Positions 35,605-46,937 of a DNA stretch of 64,000 nt are shown piece after piece. A program made the position numbers and the translations under genes. The DNA lies in the NCBI RefSeq assembly GCF_012489685.1, contig NC_080042.1, forward strand, positions 32,183,158-32,247,157, given 5' to 3'. The stretch comes from Lotus japonicus (taxonomy: Eukaryota; Streptophyta; Magnoliopsida; Fabales; Fabaceae). Every line of letters starts with the position of its first letter. Position 1 is the stretch's first letter. The notes below the pieces were generated by a model that saw nothing but the letters and a program-made list of their open reading frames with translations, made no database searches and was not told the origin of the DNA.

Positions 35605-35682
35605 GTGCTTTTGAGGATTTCCCCGAGGACCAACACTTTGAGAGCGAGGAAGCACTAGTTGATCATTCTGGAGAACTTTCAG
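35605..35682 (+). pseudogene. putative acidic exon in solo LTR 1 (78 bp)
   Basis: Flanked by an acceptor-like TTTTATTGTAAAG and a donor-like GTGAGG. In the third frame it reads AFEDFPEDQHFESEEALVD and on. The equivalent block in solo LTR 2 (54573-54650) has exactly the same length, the same frame open and similar residues (DFEEFPEEQGFDCEQVLGD), yet differs at 21 of 78 bases. The non-coding flanks on either side differ far less. Function unknown. Confidence 0.5.
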
Positions 35683-36315
35683 GTGAGGGCTTCTCACTGA
35701 ATCTCTAGTTAATGCTTAGGGTCGATGTTTCGACATTGTTTACTGTTTATGCACTGGAATTGTGTGTGATTGGAAAATGTTTTCTGAGGCTTCGGCTGAC
35801 AATGTAGATGATTCATCTACTGAATGTTTTTGAGATTGTCTTACATGCTATGTGCTATGTGGGTAATCTAGGATGTGTGGTGCATGCTTTATATGCTAAG
35901 TGCTAAGTGTCTATGATGCGATTTATTGATATATGACATGTTGTTGATTGTGATGATTTAAATATGCTCTGTACTGGAATCTGAGATTCTGAATGGTGAG
36001 AATAGCGGGCAGGTCATGCCGATTTTATTTTGAGAGTTTTGAGAAAGTTTGATAGGACGAACGAGGTTCGGGCCTTAATTTTTGCTTAGTGGATCGAGAC
36101 ATCCTCTGGAAGCGACTTGGGATTGGGAGATCCTGAAAATGTATAAGACTTGCGATAAGACAAAATGGAATCTATTTTATAAAGAAAATTCATAAGACCT
36201 TAAATAACCTCAAAATCTTTAAGTAATGATAACAACCTCGAAGGAAGGCATTGGAAGTCAAATCATAGTTTTGGAAAAACGAGGAGTGTCGTCGGATCCA
36301 AGTGTTGAGTTTGTT

Positions 36316-36440
36316 GTTGTGCTGTTGGAGCAGCGTTTTGTTGTTGTGCTGTTGGAGCAGCGTTTATTGTTGTGCTGTTGGAGCAGCGTTTGTTTTGTGC
36401 TGTTGGAGCAGCGTTTGTTGTGGTGCTGTTGGAGCAGCTA
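36316..36440 (+). repeat. minisatellite in solo LTR 1, five units of about 25-28 bp
   Basis: The unit GTGCTGTTGGAGCAGCGTTT plus a short GT-rich spacer occurs five times. Solo LTR 2 has quite different tandem arrays at the matching place. Confidence 0.95.
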
Positions 36441-37044
36441 TGTGTCGTTATGAAGTGTGTCTTTTGGTCGCAGAATCGACTTTACCTTAGGGTAAGCTTT
36501 TAGAGACTTTAACTTCCCTAGAACACGTGGCGACGTGTCGAGTGAGGACGGAGACGTTGTTTGACTAATCATTTTGCATACATGCAACATTAATGAGGTA
36601 TTAACACAGGACGTACTCTGGACCTCGTCGGTTTCCAAAATGGTCATAAGACCCGGAATGCCGTGAAAGGGCGTTTGTAGACGTCTCTTGTAGCAGACCG
36701 AAATGGCAGACCTACGGGTTTACTGCTGATCTGACTACCCCTGTTGGAGTAAGAGGCACGCGGGCCGAAATGGCTCCACCGTGGCTGGTGTTAGGGCTGA
36801 TCCGTTTGATGTCCATCCCTTTTCCGGAATGCATGTGGTTGACTGGGTTAACCTGCATACATATCATGCAACATGCATACTAATTTAGTTGTTGAGTGTG
36901 ATTGGTAATTGTTAAACCTATTTGGAACATGCTATCTGCTATTATTGTGTTTATGTTATTGTGGAACATGCAACCCTAGGAATGACATCTTTAGCTATAA
37001 GCCTAAGTGGCTATCTATTATTTGTACCTATTGGGTTTATTATC

Positions 37045-37591
37045 TACATAGTTCTTTAGAGTTGACCCTCGCGTCTTCTGTGTGTGCTTTGGCGGACAAC
37101 GCCTTTTGTCAGATGAGTATTGCGGACTGGTTCACCATGGTCCACCCTTCGGGGGGGATTAGGTACGAGATGATAGATCAGGACGACACCGGGTCGTGGG
37201 TGGTTGACCCGCGAGCCATCGAGCGACGTATTCGGGGCGCATCATGGAGGACCACGTGGACAGTGGAGGACTCTTGAGGTCAGGAGTGTTGAGGCGATGC
37301 TCTATCAGCTTCAACTTGCCACCGGGCGTTCACTGCGGACCAGGATTCGGAGGAGCACCGCCGCCACCGTCATCTTCAGAGGAGGAGGATCCCTCAGAGG
37401 AGATTCCAGTGGGAGTGCCTTCGGCAGGGTCTAGTGCACCCTCTGTTGCGATCATTGATGATCAGGGTCCGGGCCCTAAGCCCGTGAGTCCAGCATCGGA
37501 GCGTACTGCGGTTGCGAGGGGAGGACGGATAGGGTTGGTAGACTTGGTCGTTCTGGATTCTGATTCAGACGACGATCATGCTAGCACATAG
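37045..37591 (+). pseudogene. LTR-borne reading frame in solo LTR 1 (frameshifted)
   Basis: The first part, to about 37240, reads ELTLASSVCALADNAFCQMS, a WFTMVHPSGGIRYEM segment and DDTGSWVVDPRAIERR. A frame change near 37240 leads to 37244-37591, which reads LLRSGVLRRCSISFNLPPGV and on to a proline- and acid-rich tail (PPPPSSSEEEDPSEEIP; ending DLVVLDSDSDDDHAST). Motif order matches the frames at 25524, 30254, 56853 and 59466. It lies in the U5 side of the LTR, so a transcript from the LTR would carry it near its 5' end. I do not recognise the family, and a captured host gene is possible. Confidence 0.6.
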
Positions 37592-38078
37592 TTTGAGTGT
37601 TGGTATGAGCTCCTCTGGTTAGGATTAGTGTAGGAGTAGAGTTTTAGCTCTGACAGTCTTGCTTCATTTGTTACTTAGGGGACAGGGTAGATCCGCCTAT
37701 AGCTTTTTGTGTGGTTTCCTTACGGGAATTACAGAGAGTTGGTTGGACTTAGGAGGTCTTATTTTCAGGCCATTGGGTCAGCTGATTCTCAGTTTTGAGG
37801 GATGGTGTTGCGGGCACTTCACCCTTTTCATTTGGTTTGTATATATTGCCTACGGGCGTTGCACTTTTCTTTCCGTCACTGGAGGTTACTCGTGACGAGG
37901 TTGTTACTTACAGCGGGGGCTGTTTATATATTGTATATTAGTTCTATTGCTTTTCGCTTTTGGGTTTTATTTAATTCAGTCTTGTCTTAGTTATTATCGA
38001 AAAAAAATATTTCACGTTTTTCCGCATTAAGTTTACTTTTGGTTACTAAAGTGACGCCACCGAAATCGGGGTGTTACA

Positions 38079-38650
38079 ATGTTTTCTTTTACTACAAGCT
38101 AATTCCTAGGCATCGTGCATCATTAATAAGGCATAAGAATTGATTATCGCATGCTTATACTCTCCCCAAGGCACTAGAATAAAAAAGCCTCAATTTGGAA
38201 CCCTAAAATTTCAAAGTTATGATTTTTCTAAAATTGGTTTTACATAGCTCAAATTAAAGCATATATAAACAACTAATACAAAGACCATAAGTATATGGAT
38301 GACTCTAACACAATTAAAGCCTAAGAATTGAGAAAAATAGGTAATTACAACCTTTTTCAACATAACTATCATCAAACCTATCATTTATGCATATAAGCTA
38401 TCATTATGAACATAAAAACATGTATACAAGATTATTGATGCAAAGTTTGAAGTTAAACCAACCTCTAACTCAAAATCAAAAGCTCAAGATTGAGATGAGA
38501 AAAAGTTGAAGGAAATGGAGGTGGTGGCTGCCAAAGAAAGAAATCACGTGAGGGAGGGAAGAGGGACCATGGTGTGCGTTTGGGTCTTGCCAAGGGAGAA
38601 GAAGAATGATAGTGTGGACAACTGTGGTGGTTGCTGTCGGTGATCATTGG
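38079..38650 (-). other. body of the interrupted LTR, no gene
   Basis: Continues the minus-strand LTR text broken by solo LTR 1. It contains purine-rich segments near 38515-38600 and ends with TGATCATTGG, the direct repeat of the next insertion. Confidence 0.5.
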
Positions 38651-38764
38651 AAGGGCCGTGGAAGCCTTTAGGCCAAAAAGGTGCCTAAGGCCCCATAAAA
38701 AAATTAGGCCCAAAATTTTTGGTTAAAAAAACCTAAGGAGCATATTAGAAGCGTAAGAAGTCAA

Positions 38765-38852
38765 ACAGGTTTGATCTTTGTACCTTCCCCTCCCCAACGC
38801 ATATGTCCCCCATCTCTGACCATTTGAGCTATCCTTCGAGGACGTTTGTTTA
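38765..38852 (-). mobile_element. tRNA-derived SINE, copy 4 (truncated)
   Basis: The minus strand reads CTCGAAGGATAGCTCAAATG, then ACATATGCGTTGGGG and GGTACAAAGATCAAAC. It matches the reference copy at 17377 through box B but lacks the 3' tail. Confidence 0.7.
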
Positions 38853-39530
38853 TCTTCTGTAAGCGCTATCATTTTATTTATTTATTGTTTTTACCCCTAT
38901 TTTTCTAAATGCTACATTATTTAATTTTTTTCTATATAAAATTTAATAGTTTTAAAGTCATTCTTAGCTAAAAAAGAATTATCAATTTTTATTATTGTTT
39001 ATTATATTTATAATTTTTCAATTAATTTGTACTTTTTTTTAAAAAAAAATTTACTTACAAAAAAAATGTAGTACCATGCAAATATACAATTATTAGCTAT
39101 ATGAAGTCCCAACCTTGTTTGTTTTTTTTTAAAGCGCAATAATTTTTTATTTGTCATTTTTGCCCTTTTTATCTAAAAGTCTCATTATCTAATTTAATAT
39201 TTTATTATAGAGGGTTAAAGTAATATATATGAGCTAATAATAGATACTAAAAAAACTCTTATTTTATTTATATTTTTCTGGATTTGTAATAACTACATTA
39301 TGAATAAAAATGAGATTAATGATTGTTCTGGTGAAATTTTTGAAATAAAAATGATAAATAGGAAAAATAATAGTTAGTTTTCTTTTCTTTTTCAGTTTAG
39401 ATGTTAAATTCATATTTACTATTTTCAACTTTAGCCAATATCTCAGTTTTGTGTTGAAAAGAGAATGTATCAAAAGAATAATCCTATTTTTCCTTTATAT
39501 AAACATAAAGGTTCAGGTACTTAGAGAAGC

Positions 39531-39603
39531 TGATGAATCAATCCTTAGACCTCCCCTACCCAACTCATATGTCCCTAAAATCCTACCACTTAAGCGATAC
39601 ATT
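39531..39603 (-). mobile_element. tRNA-derived SINE, copy 5 (diverged)
   Basis: The minus strand reads GTATCGCTTAAGTGGTAGGA, then ACATATGAGTTGGGTAGGGG and GGTCTAAGGATTGAT. Box A and box B regions are recognisable, but the ends are lost. Confidence 0.62.
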
Positions 39604-39854
39604 AAATAATACTAATAACAAAATTTAATTGTCATTAAAATTGCAATGATTGAAATCAAAATTAAATTTTAAAAAAATTCAAAATTAAAACAGATCGGAG
39701 AGAATTAAACAATCTTAATGGGTCTCTTCCTCTTGTAATAAACAAAAAAAAAAAATCTTAGTGGATAAATTGCAAAGCTATGGAAATCACGTTAAAAAAA
39801 CTATGAAAATTGGAAATTAATGTTCAGAACGTTTTTTTCTAACTAATGTACTTA

Positions 39855-41048
39855 GGCCATCATTATCCAAGAAATTCATTAGAGTTTCTAATTTAAATTT
39901 TGGTAATACCACGTCATTTAAACCGCTTTAATCAACTCTACTCACTTTTTACTCCGACCCAGCAACTCTAAAAAGTTTCTTAAATGAACCCCATAATATA
40001 CCTCACCTTTTTATATTTTTATTATTTATATTTCATTTTAATTAATTCTTATTTTTGTTATAACTTAATTTGAGATTGGAAAGGCACTAGAAACGCAAAA
40101 GAATAGGCTTATTGACCAAAAAGTATCTGATTTTTGATCATTTCCCTTAATTGGATCTTTTGAAATATTGAGCCATGATTGAATCAGAAGTGTATTTTCC
40201 GCCAGTGTAAATCTTACTTTCTGATTTGAGCGACCATTCACCCTTCCACATTCTTCACCAATTCTAGCATCAGCATCGACATCGGATGAAATATTCGGAA
40301 CTTGAGACTCTTCTACAGCCCCCGTCGGTGTTTGCGGCCGTTGATCAGCACTACTTTCCGTTGAAGCTCCCCCAATCATGGTGGGATTAATTACATGTTG
40401 AAAATTTCCCCAATTTTGGCTAGACATTGCAAATGGATTACCCATATTTGCTACTCGTGGAGCAAAATGGATAGGCAATGGATGCATGGAAATATTTCCC
40501 ATGTCTGGGAAAGGTGCAGGATTTGAAGAGTTTTGGGATGTTTGGGTATTTTGATCATTTGAAGGTTCAGCGTTTTTCATCCAATTGTAGAAAGCATTGA
40601 AATTGTGGTTGCCATCCATTCTTGAAGAAAAAATCACTATCAGAAAGGATGTGAACTGTGAAGAAAAAATTGCAATGGAGTACAAATTTAATTTAACGTT
40701 GATAACAGAGCAAATATCTCATCTGTTTGTTTAATTCTGTTGAGTTATTCAAAATTAACTCAATCATCTCAATTATGTTTGTTATTTTGTCCCTCTTCTC
40801 TTGTTTCAAATATAAAAAAAATAATTATTTGTTTTTTTATTTGTTTTTTATTTGTTTTTTATTTATTTTTTAATCATTAAATTTGGAAGAGAAACTTTAA
40901 GCAAAGTTTCTCTAGAAATCTAGAAAGAAACTTTGGAGCAAAGTTGCTTGCCACGTGGAGAAACTTCATTTTCTGCAACAGTTAAAAAACTTTATTTTAG
41001 ATGACATGTCATAGAGAAACTCACAAAGTTTCTTTGTTGCTGATGCTC
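39855..41048 (-). mobile_element. PIF/Harbinger-type element, non-autonomous, with partial ORF1
   Basis: The left end GGCCATCATTATCCAAGAAA and the right end (inward GAGCATCAGCAACAAAGAAA) agree at 14 of 20 positions and both continue to GAGTTTCT. TTA precedes the left end, but ACA follows the right end, so the target duplication is not intact. The minus strand carries an ORF1 fragment. No DDE transposase was found. Confidence 0.55.
40065..40619 (-). pseudogene. Harbinger-type ORF1 (Myb/trihelix-like), N-terminal part
   Basis: The start at 40619 gives MDGNHNFNAFYNWMKN, followed by a low-complexity N, P and Q-rich region. The conserved block KVRFTLAENTLLIQSWLNIS, then DPIKGNDQK and FWSISL, comes near 40190-40100. 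That block is the first helix set of the Myb-like DNA-binding domain in ORF1 of plant PIF/Harbinger elements and in host proteins derived from it. After FW the similarity ends and the frame soon stops, so only the N-terminal half is left. In active elements this protein works with the DDE transposase, which is absent here. Confidence 0.68.
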
Positions 41049-42922
41049 ACAAAAAGCTTCATATATTTTTTATTGCTTATTAAATCTGTATATTTCTATC
41101 CATTGTAAGTTATAACTTAATTTGAGGAGAAATTGAATAATCGTTAAACTGAAATTACCTCAATCAATAACATTAAATATAATTAATATTTGATTTAAAA
41201 AAAAATAATATTAAATATAATTAATGTCTAGTATTTGTTCATTGAGTTTTCTTTTAGAAGTACTTTATTTTTTGTCATCAGACGAAGCAAAGATTTTAAT
41301 CACAAATTCACCCACCATGTTAGTCGTTAGATTGATTGATACAATCATAAGACCTAAAACACATTTTTTAAATGGGAATTCAATATTTTTAAACAAAAAA
41401 TTAGTCAATAAAATGTCTTTAAAATACTTGTGGGGCAATATCATGGATTTTTTATTTGTTTATATTGTTTGCACATATTTCTCGGATAACCTGTGTTTGT
41501 TCTCCAGAGGAACATATTGAACTCCTTTATCTCTTACGAATTCTCCATCTATCTACTCAGGTTAATTAAATTATATCACTATCATGATTTGTATATTTGG
41601 ATTTACCCGTTCTGTTTGTTCTACATAGAATTTTCAAACCCTACCTTATATATTCGTTTTCTTATATTGTAACCTGTTAAGGTAGGTCAATCATATTAAA
41701 TCCATTTTCCGATGTATCAAAAAACCAATCATATTAAATCCATAAAAACAAAATTGATTAAACTTATGGGATATGTAATTTGATTATTAAAATAGGAACC
41801 AAGAAACTACCAATTGAAGAATTTAAATAGTTAATGACATTCATGTAAAATCTTGTAGAAGCTCAGTTATTATTTCAGTTACTCAAACAAAAGTAGAATA
41901 GGCGGACTGATATTTAACAATTGACTTTCAGTTTTAATTTTAATTTTTCATTTTTAATTCAAAATTTCAATCATTAGCAGTTTTTAATTACATTTAATAT
42001 TTAATATAAGTTTCAAAATTTCAACCATTAGGCAGGTACATCGTACATCGTCAGCTTTTAAATGCATTTGTGATAAAAACACGAAGAAAGAAGTCAGAAC
42101 AAACATATTGGAAAAACATAAAAGAAAAACATGTCAAAAATAAGTCCTGAGTCATGCCTTACAAAGTTATCAGGTTCAATAATCACATTGATTAAAATCA
42201 AATTGTTGAGTTTATAGGGTGAGTCTAGTGAAGGATAGCATCACAGTAAGATTAAAATCAAATTGTTGTTCTTTTCCAAGCAATCCCTTGTTCATTTATC
42301 AGCCCATAGAAAATGAAGGAATGATCATGAGCCATTATTAATCTACTGAAAAATTGGTTGGAAAAAAATATGTTATCTTAATGGTAGTATGGTTCTAAGG
42401 AAATTTTACAAAATGCTAGTGATAATACAGTTCCTGAACTACAAAATTCTATTGTGCTCAAAGAAAGATGTCTTGACTCTCTTGGTACCGGAGGCAGAAG
42501 TGAAATAGTTAAATGAAGCTCTTGATGAAAATGAGATTGGTGATAATGTGGAACCACTTTCTACGTCTAAAATTTCTATCCTGAATGCTATTGTGAGATC
42601 ACTTAGAAATAACTTCAAGGTGACAAATCAAACCAAACATCAAACATGCAGGCCAAACTCTATTTCTACAGCTCTCTCTTTTTCTGTGTCATCTTCGGTC
42701 TTCCATTCTAAGATGGAGTGTGAATTGCATTCTGGAGGCATGAGTGGCTACGCTTCACATATGCTTGTCTATGAACAAAATATGACATATCAAATATAGT
42801 AGTACACATATATAGCATTCAATTATGAATATTTGGATGAATGAGAGTACAAACAAAAAGCGTCAACAACAGATTTCATGATTTCAAGATAGGGAAATTG
42901 CATATATTGGAAGTAATCAAAC
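41049..42922. other. unassigned AT-rich DNA inside the composite insertion
   Basis: A frame at 41224-41520 (98 residues, hydrophobic) and one at 42548-42799 show no recognisable motif. Repeated AAATCAAATTGTTG words lie near 42195 and 42250. Nothing can be assigned. Confidence 0.4.
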
Positions 42923-43460
42923 CTGTCCTTAGTCCATGCACATTTTCTTAATCCTTTTAGAAACTGAAATTTAAGGAAAGAAACAACCTTTCAGTAGTAT
43001 ATTACCAAAATATTCGAAAATCATATTTTAAATAGAACAATGAGAGGCAAAATGCAGCTTACCTCTGGGTATGGCCCTCAAAGGAGTTTTCCCTCATTTC
43101 AAACCCAAAAACCTGTGAGTAAAGATAGTAACCAAAGGGAAATGGATAGAACCTTGAACATCTTCAAGACTAAAATGTACTCTCAATAAACAACTTTGGA
43201 ACATAAAATTAATCACTTTAATTAGTGCTTACTTGGGGGATAACAGGGGATGAAGCTCTACATGAGAAACCACCATCTTCCCTCCTTCTCTTGAGAGAAA
43301 AACTGTCACCACCATAAGATGGTGTTGCAAAATCAGAAACCATGTTTGGTGTCACAGGAAAATTAGCATCAGCACCCCCACCTCCAAATGACCGAATGCA
43401 CTATGTTCCATTTTCTGATGATCATAACCACCATGTTCCTCCTCCTCACCGCACTAAAGA
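42923..43460 (-). pseudogene. spliced host-gene fragment, product unknown
   Basis: Minus-strand exon-like blocks have good splice sites. One, at about 43460-43233, encodes ADANFPVTPNMVSDFATPSY and FSLKRRREDGGFSCRAS and ends before GTAAGC. The next is 43112-43063 (FGFEMRENSFEGHTQ, after an ACAG acceptor). The third, 42963-42923, can read FLKGLRKCAWTKD between TTCAG and GTTTG. The phase between the last two does not match, and the first block needs a frame change near 43395, so it is not functional. I do not recognise the parent protein. Confidence 0.42.
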
Positions 43461-43469
43461 AATCTAACG

Positions 43470-44262
43470 AAAGGAGTTCCTTCTCCTACCTCAGAAATTA
43501 AAAAGTCACAAAATAAAGTTAAGCATATTACAGAAGCCTAAACATCATCATATTGCTAAAATTAGTTCAGGAGAAATGAGAACAAATTAGAAAAAATGGA
43601 ACAAATTATTCTAGCTGTAATACTAACTGATTTAGTGGAAAGCTTTAAATCAGGGAAAAAAATTACAAATCTGCGATGGGGATACATGAGAATATTGGAA
43701 TATAGAGCCTGGAGGGATCTGAAAAATACATACTCATACTTCATCATATTCTAAGGATATCTTCTATTCCATTCCAGAAACAATAATGACCGAAAGTACA
43801 AATCAAAACAGTGTAGTAGATACCTCAAAAAACACGTTCCTGATGCAACTTTTGCTTATATTAGGATCACCATGCACCACATGACCCTGATCACTTTTCC
43901 ATTTACATAGAATGATTGTTCATCTTGATTACAGACTACAGAGTTCCTGATTCATAAAAAGTTGAAAATCAAATCCATAATATGATGAAAGCATATCACA
44001 TGTGTGCGTATGCTGCTACATGTCTGCCCCTTGTTAGATGTTTATATCAACAAAAGTGAAGGAAAAAGTTGTTGCGAAAGGAGCTCAGTGATATCTTACC
44101 TCATGAAAACCTTAACAATCCTACAAATCCATCCATGAAATCCCTTCTCATTATTGAGGACTGGTAGTAGGAAAAAACTCAATGAGGCATGAAATTGGGG
44201 CTATCTGGATGCAAATAGGAAATAGAAAACATTGAGTCAAAATTCAGCAGAAAGATAAGTTA
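43470..44262. other. intron-like or unassigned DNA
   Basis: AT-rich, no supported frame. It may be upstream intron and flank of the captured gene fragment at 42923-43460. Confidence 0.35.
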
Positions 44263-45806
44263 GGGCCTGTTTGATTGTGTTTTCAGTTTTCTTGTTTTTA
44301 AAATTGTTTTTTAAAATGATTTTTAAGAACCATTTTTTAGAACAATATTAAAAAAAAACTTGTTTGGTAATTATATCTTGAAAACAATTTTGGAAACAAA
44401 AAAACACAAAAACATGTTTGATAAATTTATTCTAAAAACAAGTTTTAGAAGAAAAAAAATAGAAAACGCGTTTGGATGCATTTAAGAAAAAAAATATTAA
44501 GAATATGAATTTATTGAATAAATTAATTTTCATCATAAGATTTTTGAATAAAATTAAACTTGTTTTAAAAAGCATAGTGTAACATAAATCCACATGACAT
44601 ATATTAATTTATATGTTGAAAACAGTTTTGTATTCATAACTAGCACCATGGGTGTTAGAACCGAATACAAGAAGGAAGTAGAAAGCAAGAAACCACATGG
44701 GAAGTGACAAACTATTGAGACCCCAATACAACTCTTGCCTAAACACTTGTACAAAGAAACATAAGTACCAAATACAAGATATAAAAACCAGCATCAGATA
44801 GATAGTTTGGGGCACCCATCCAACTTGGTCATGCGTGCAGAGACCAATCATCAACATCCCAAGAAATTTATTGCAAGAACCATTTTACTAGCCCTTAATT
44901 TGACATAGTGACATGGCGCGCTACCCACCCCCCTCACCCATAGATAGTCACGCACCATTAGCCGATTAAATAAGCTGAACTGGCTTATCCCAACTAGATT
45001 GCTAGAAACTAGAAAGTACTAGTATCACACACAAAGAACGAATACTTTGTGAGAGGGGAAACAAAAGGTACTCATAGTTAATTAATGGGACAAACATAAC
45101 TACAGAGTACAGAGGAGCACAGAACAATAACTGATCCCCATATCTACAACACGATTACACAATTCGAAAGGAAGAACAGATAAGGGCAATTATAAATTGT
45201 AATTACCATTTGTTCCATCTAAAAGGCATGATGTTTTGTTCAAAAGTAGTCTAATTCAAAAAAAACTGCAGAACTAGATCCTTGATTGACCAAAAAATGA
45301 AATCCAACTGAAACCCTTTTTTTCTGAAATATGTAAACCTCAACAGACCCAATACTCCAAGAATACCATCCGACCCCAATTCACCCACCCAGGACGCTTC
45401 CATAACAGCCAAAGTACGATCGAAAACCTGATAATCGGAGCGGCCAGCCAACTCTAGTGAGAAGCGATGTTTAAGAAAGGGGAGCATCAGATGCAGTGAA
45501 GAGAAAGAGGAAGGACCGTGTTTAGTAGAAACCTTATTTTTCTAGTTACTGTTAATTACAATCATGCCATTAATGAGAGACAGGAAAACAACCTGTTCTC
45601 CGTGTTTTTGCTGTTTCTAAAACATAATTAAAAAACAGAAAACAAAAACAGGTTTTTTCTGTTCTGATTTTTTTGTTTTTAAAACAATAAAATAGAAAAC
45701 TGTTCTTAAATTAATTTTGAGAAAACAGTTTAATCAAACAAGTTTTTTTGTTTTTTAATTTTATAAAACAGAAAACTGTTTTTAAAAACAGTTATCAAAC
45801 AGACCC
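44263..45806. mobile_element. Harbinger/Tourist-type element with TTA duplication, 1.5 kb
   Basis: The left end GGGCCTGTTTGATTGTGTTT and the right end, read inward, GGGTCTGTTTGATAACTG, are inverted repeats. TTA lies on both sides (44260-44262 and 45807-45809). Long subterminal regions are rich in GTTTTAAAAACAG-type words. No transposase is visible. The 1-kb core shows no recognised gene. Confidence 0.8.
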
Positions 45807-45809
45807 TTA

Positions 45810-46430
45810 GTTTCGCAGAGGTAGAAGAGCTATTCAGTAGAAGCGATATACCTTATGTTGATATTCATATAGTAGAATCAAAAGACCAATATAAGTGTAA
45901 ATGTGTAATATACTGCAACGGAATAGAATTCTGCAAAAGCTGGAAGATGCACATGAGATTTCTATTAAAGCAAAGATAAATACAAAAAGGAATGTCATGC
46001 CATATTGCTGTACTGATTCAGAGGTAGTGAATTGGATTGAGATGCAGATCGGTGGCATGAAGGAGAGCGAGGGTTTGGAAGATGTGAATTTGATGCAGAA
46101 AACCCTAATTCTCGAGACTTGAAAGTAGTAGCATCAAGGAGAAGGAGATATATGGCATAGAGTTTGAGCCCAGATTCAACCGCGTTCTCGTTCCCTCATC
46201 CAAGACCAGCGCCTGCATTCTCCTCCCTTGGTCTCTACAGAGCGTCGTATCCACTAAGAATAGGAGATTCAGAACCACGAAAAGGGGTTTAAAGAGAGAC
46301 CGACGAAATAAAATTAAGGAACCGCTGGAAAAGTTTATTATGGAGAAGAAACGTTGAGGGCGTTACAAAAGAAAGGAAGTGAGAAACCCAGAAGAATGAA
46401 ACGGTGGAATAAAGAAGAGCAGCAAATTTA
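45810..46430. other. unassigned DNA between two MITEs
   Basis: A 73-residue frame at 45901-46122 has no recognisable domain. GC-richer text near 46160-46260 may be exon-derived. Nothing is certain. Confidence 0.35.
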
Positions 46431-46711
46431 GGCTCTGTTTGGAAGAGCTTATTTGAGCTTATCTTACAGCATAAGCTCTTATGCCAGTGTTTAAGAGAGC
46501 TTATGCAAACAGCTTATGGCAGGCCATAAGCTATTTTCAGCTTATTTTCATAAGCTACTCAAGACAGCTTATGAAAAACAGCTTATGCTTATATACAGCT
46601 TATTTTTAATTTATTTCAATAAATTTTTAAAAATAGCTTCTGAATAAGCGCTTATGTCATAAGCGTTTATGACCATAAGCGCTTAATTAAGCTGTTTTTC
46701 CAAACGGGGCC
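46431..46711. mobile_element. MITE rich in AGCTTAT words, 281 bp
   Basis: The left end GGCTCTGTTTGGAAGAGCTT and the right end read inward, GGCCCCGTTTGGAAAAACAG, are inverted repeats. The interior is built of AGCTTATG/CATAAGCT words. The exact superfamily (hAT or Tourist-like) is unclear because no target duplication was found. Confidence 0.75.
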
Positions 46712-46744
46712 TGCTGAAGTGTTGCCACAAAGATATAAACGGCC

Positions 46745-46937
46745 AGGATTGAATCATAGGAAAATAATGTGTATTTTTACTAAAATATCCATGAAGAAAA
46801 TTCAATTGTAGTGCAATGAAGTCTTAAATTACTATTTTGCCCTCAAGGTTGCACAAATTCTCCCTTTATATATATTATAGATAGATTATAGATTATAGAT
46901 AGATAGATAGATAGATTATAGATTATAAATAGATACT
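46745..46937 (-). mobile_element. Helitron-like 5' end
   Basis: The minus strand has TCTAT/ATAGA repeats, then ATATATAAAGGGAGAATTTG, GCAACCTTGAGGGCAAA and AATACACATTAT. This parallels the 5' region of the probable Helitron at 13966 (AAAGGAAGAG, GCAGCCAGGAGGGCAAA). If so, the element extends to lower coordinates, but I found no 3' hairpin and CTAG end. Confidence 0.45.

Larger units (their letters stand above)
34077..38078 (+). repeat. solo LTR 1 (4002 bp) of a Ty3/gypsy-type element
   Basis: It starts TGTAAGGCCCGAGTTTTTAA and ends CGAAATCGGGGTGTTACA, flanked by the exact 5-bp duplication ATGTT (34072-34076 and 38079-38083). No primer site, polypurine tract or internal coding sequence adjoins it, so it is a solo LTR. 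Size and ends suggest a Ty3/gypsy chromovirus-type family, by inference. Inside are a TATA box, a short conserved exon-like block, a minisatellite and a reading frame near the 3' end. Confidence 0.92.

Noticed and set aside
36226..36490. Cysteine/tryptophan/valine-rich peptides such as VVLLEQR repeats
   Set aside because: They are translations of the five-unit GTGCTGTTGGAGCAGC minisatellite.
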